NCBI GenBank assembly: GCA_945836355.1
Contig: CAMALD010000098.1
Coordinates: 1-5,996, forward strand
Length of the DNA stretch: 5,996 nt
DNA from: an uncultured Lachnospiraceae bacterium
Lineage (GTDB): Bacteria; Bacillota; Clostridia; Lachnospirales; Lachnospiraceae
Reading direction: 5' to 3'
The notes under the pieces are model-generated. The model saw only the letters and a list, made by a program, of their open reading frames with translations, was not told the origin of the DNA and made no database searches. Made by a program: the position numbers and the translations under genes. Below are positions 5,907-5,996 of this stretch, in pieces (position 1 is the stretch's first letter; every line of letters begins with the position of its first letter).

Positions 5907-5919
5907 AATAGTTCTCTTG
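5907..5919. repeat. 13-base direct repeat, copy 2 (upstream of the XRE ribosome binding site)
   Basis: The sequence aatagttctcttg is identical to the copy at 5677-5689. It lies directly upstream of the aaggaaagg ribosome binding site, in the probable leader or operator region of the XRE gene. It has no internal dyad symmetry. The remaining bases to 5996 are AT-rich leader sequence with no gene seen. Confidence 0.8.
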
Positions 5920-5996
5920 AAAAATACAATATTGGGAAACTCTTTCGATTTTCCGGCAAATTCAGCTATTTTTCAATGTAGAATTTCAAAACGTGT

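Overview
The window looks like the chromosome of an endospore-forming member of the Clostridia, most likely a Lachnospiraceae relative. The evidence is two spore-membrane proteins (SpoVAC and a SpoVAF/GerA-family protein), strong GGAGG-type ribosome binding sites, moderate GC, and Lachnospiraceae-style tails on the Rpn-like and XRE-type proteins. The genus cannot be fixed from sequence reading alone.

Left end (1-870): a degraded accessory patch. It holds the C-terminal tail of a probable Rpn-family (PD-(D/E)XK nuclease/transposase-like) protein entering from outside the window. Next comes a minus-strand intrinsic terminator next to a short reading frame that may be the leftover end of a lost gene. 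After that is an XRE-type regulator that has lost its N-terminus and carries a one-base frameshift.

Centre (870-4120): spoVAC on the plus strand runs tail-to-tail, 4 bases apart, into a two-gene minus-strand unit. That unit is a MATE-family efflux protein followed 44 bases later by an M42-type aminopeptidase, probably cotranscribed. The MATE leader carries a candidate extended -10 promoter and a 7-bp hairpin with a purine-rich SD-like loop.

Right part (4120-5996): spoVAF is transcribed divergently from the MATE gene and ends at a strong hairpin shared with a convergent small XRE repressor-like gene. A perfect 13-base direct repeat brackets that small gene.

How the genes relate: SpoVAC belongs to the membrane channel that moves dipicolinic acid into the forespore and out at germination. 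SpoVAF is an accessory GerA-like germination membrane protein. In Bacillus they lie in one spoVA operon with spoVAD and spoVAE. Here they are about 2.7 kb apart, the MATE/M42 block sits between them on the other strand, and no spoVAD or spoVAE is present in the window. No CRISPR array, tRNA, rRNA or intact mobile element was seen. I found no convincing new multi-gene system; the points worth following are the split spoVA genes, the decayed regulator, the MATE leader hairpin and the repeat-flanked XRE gene.
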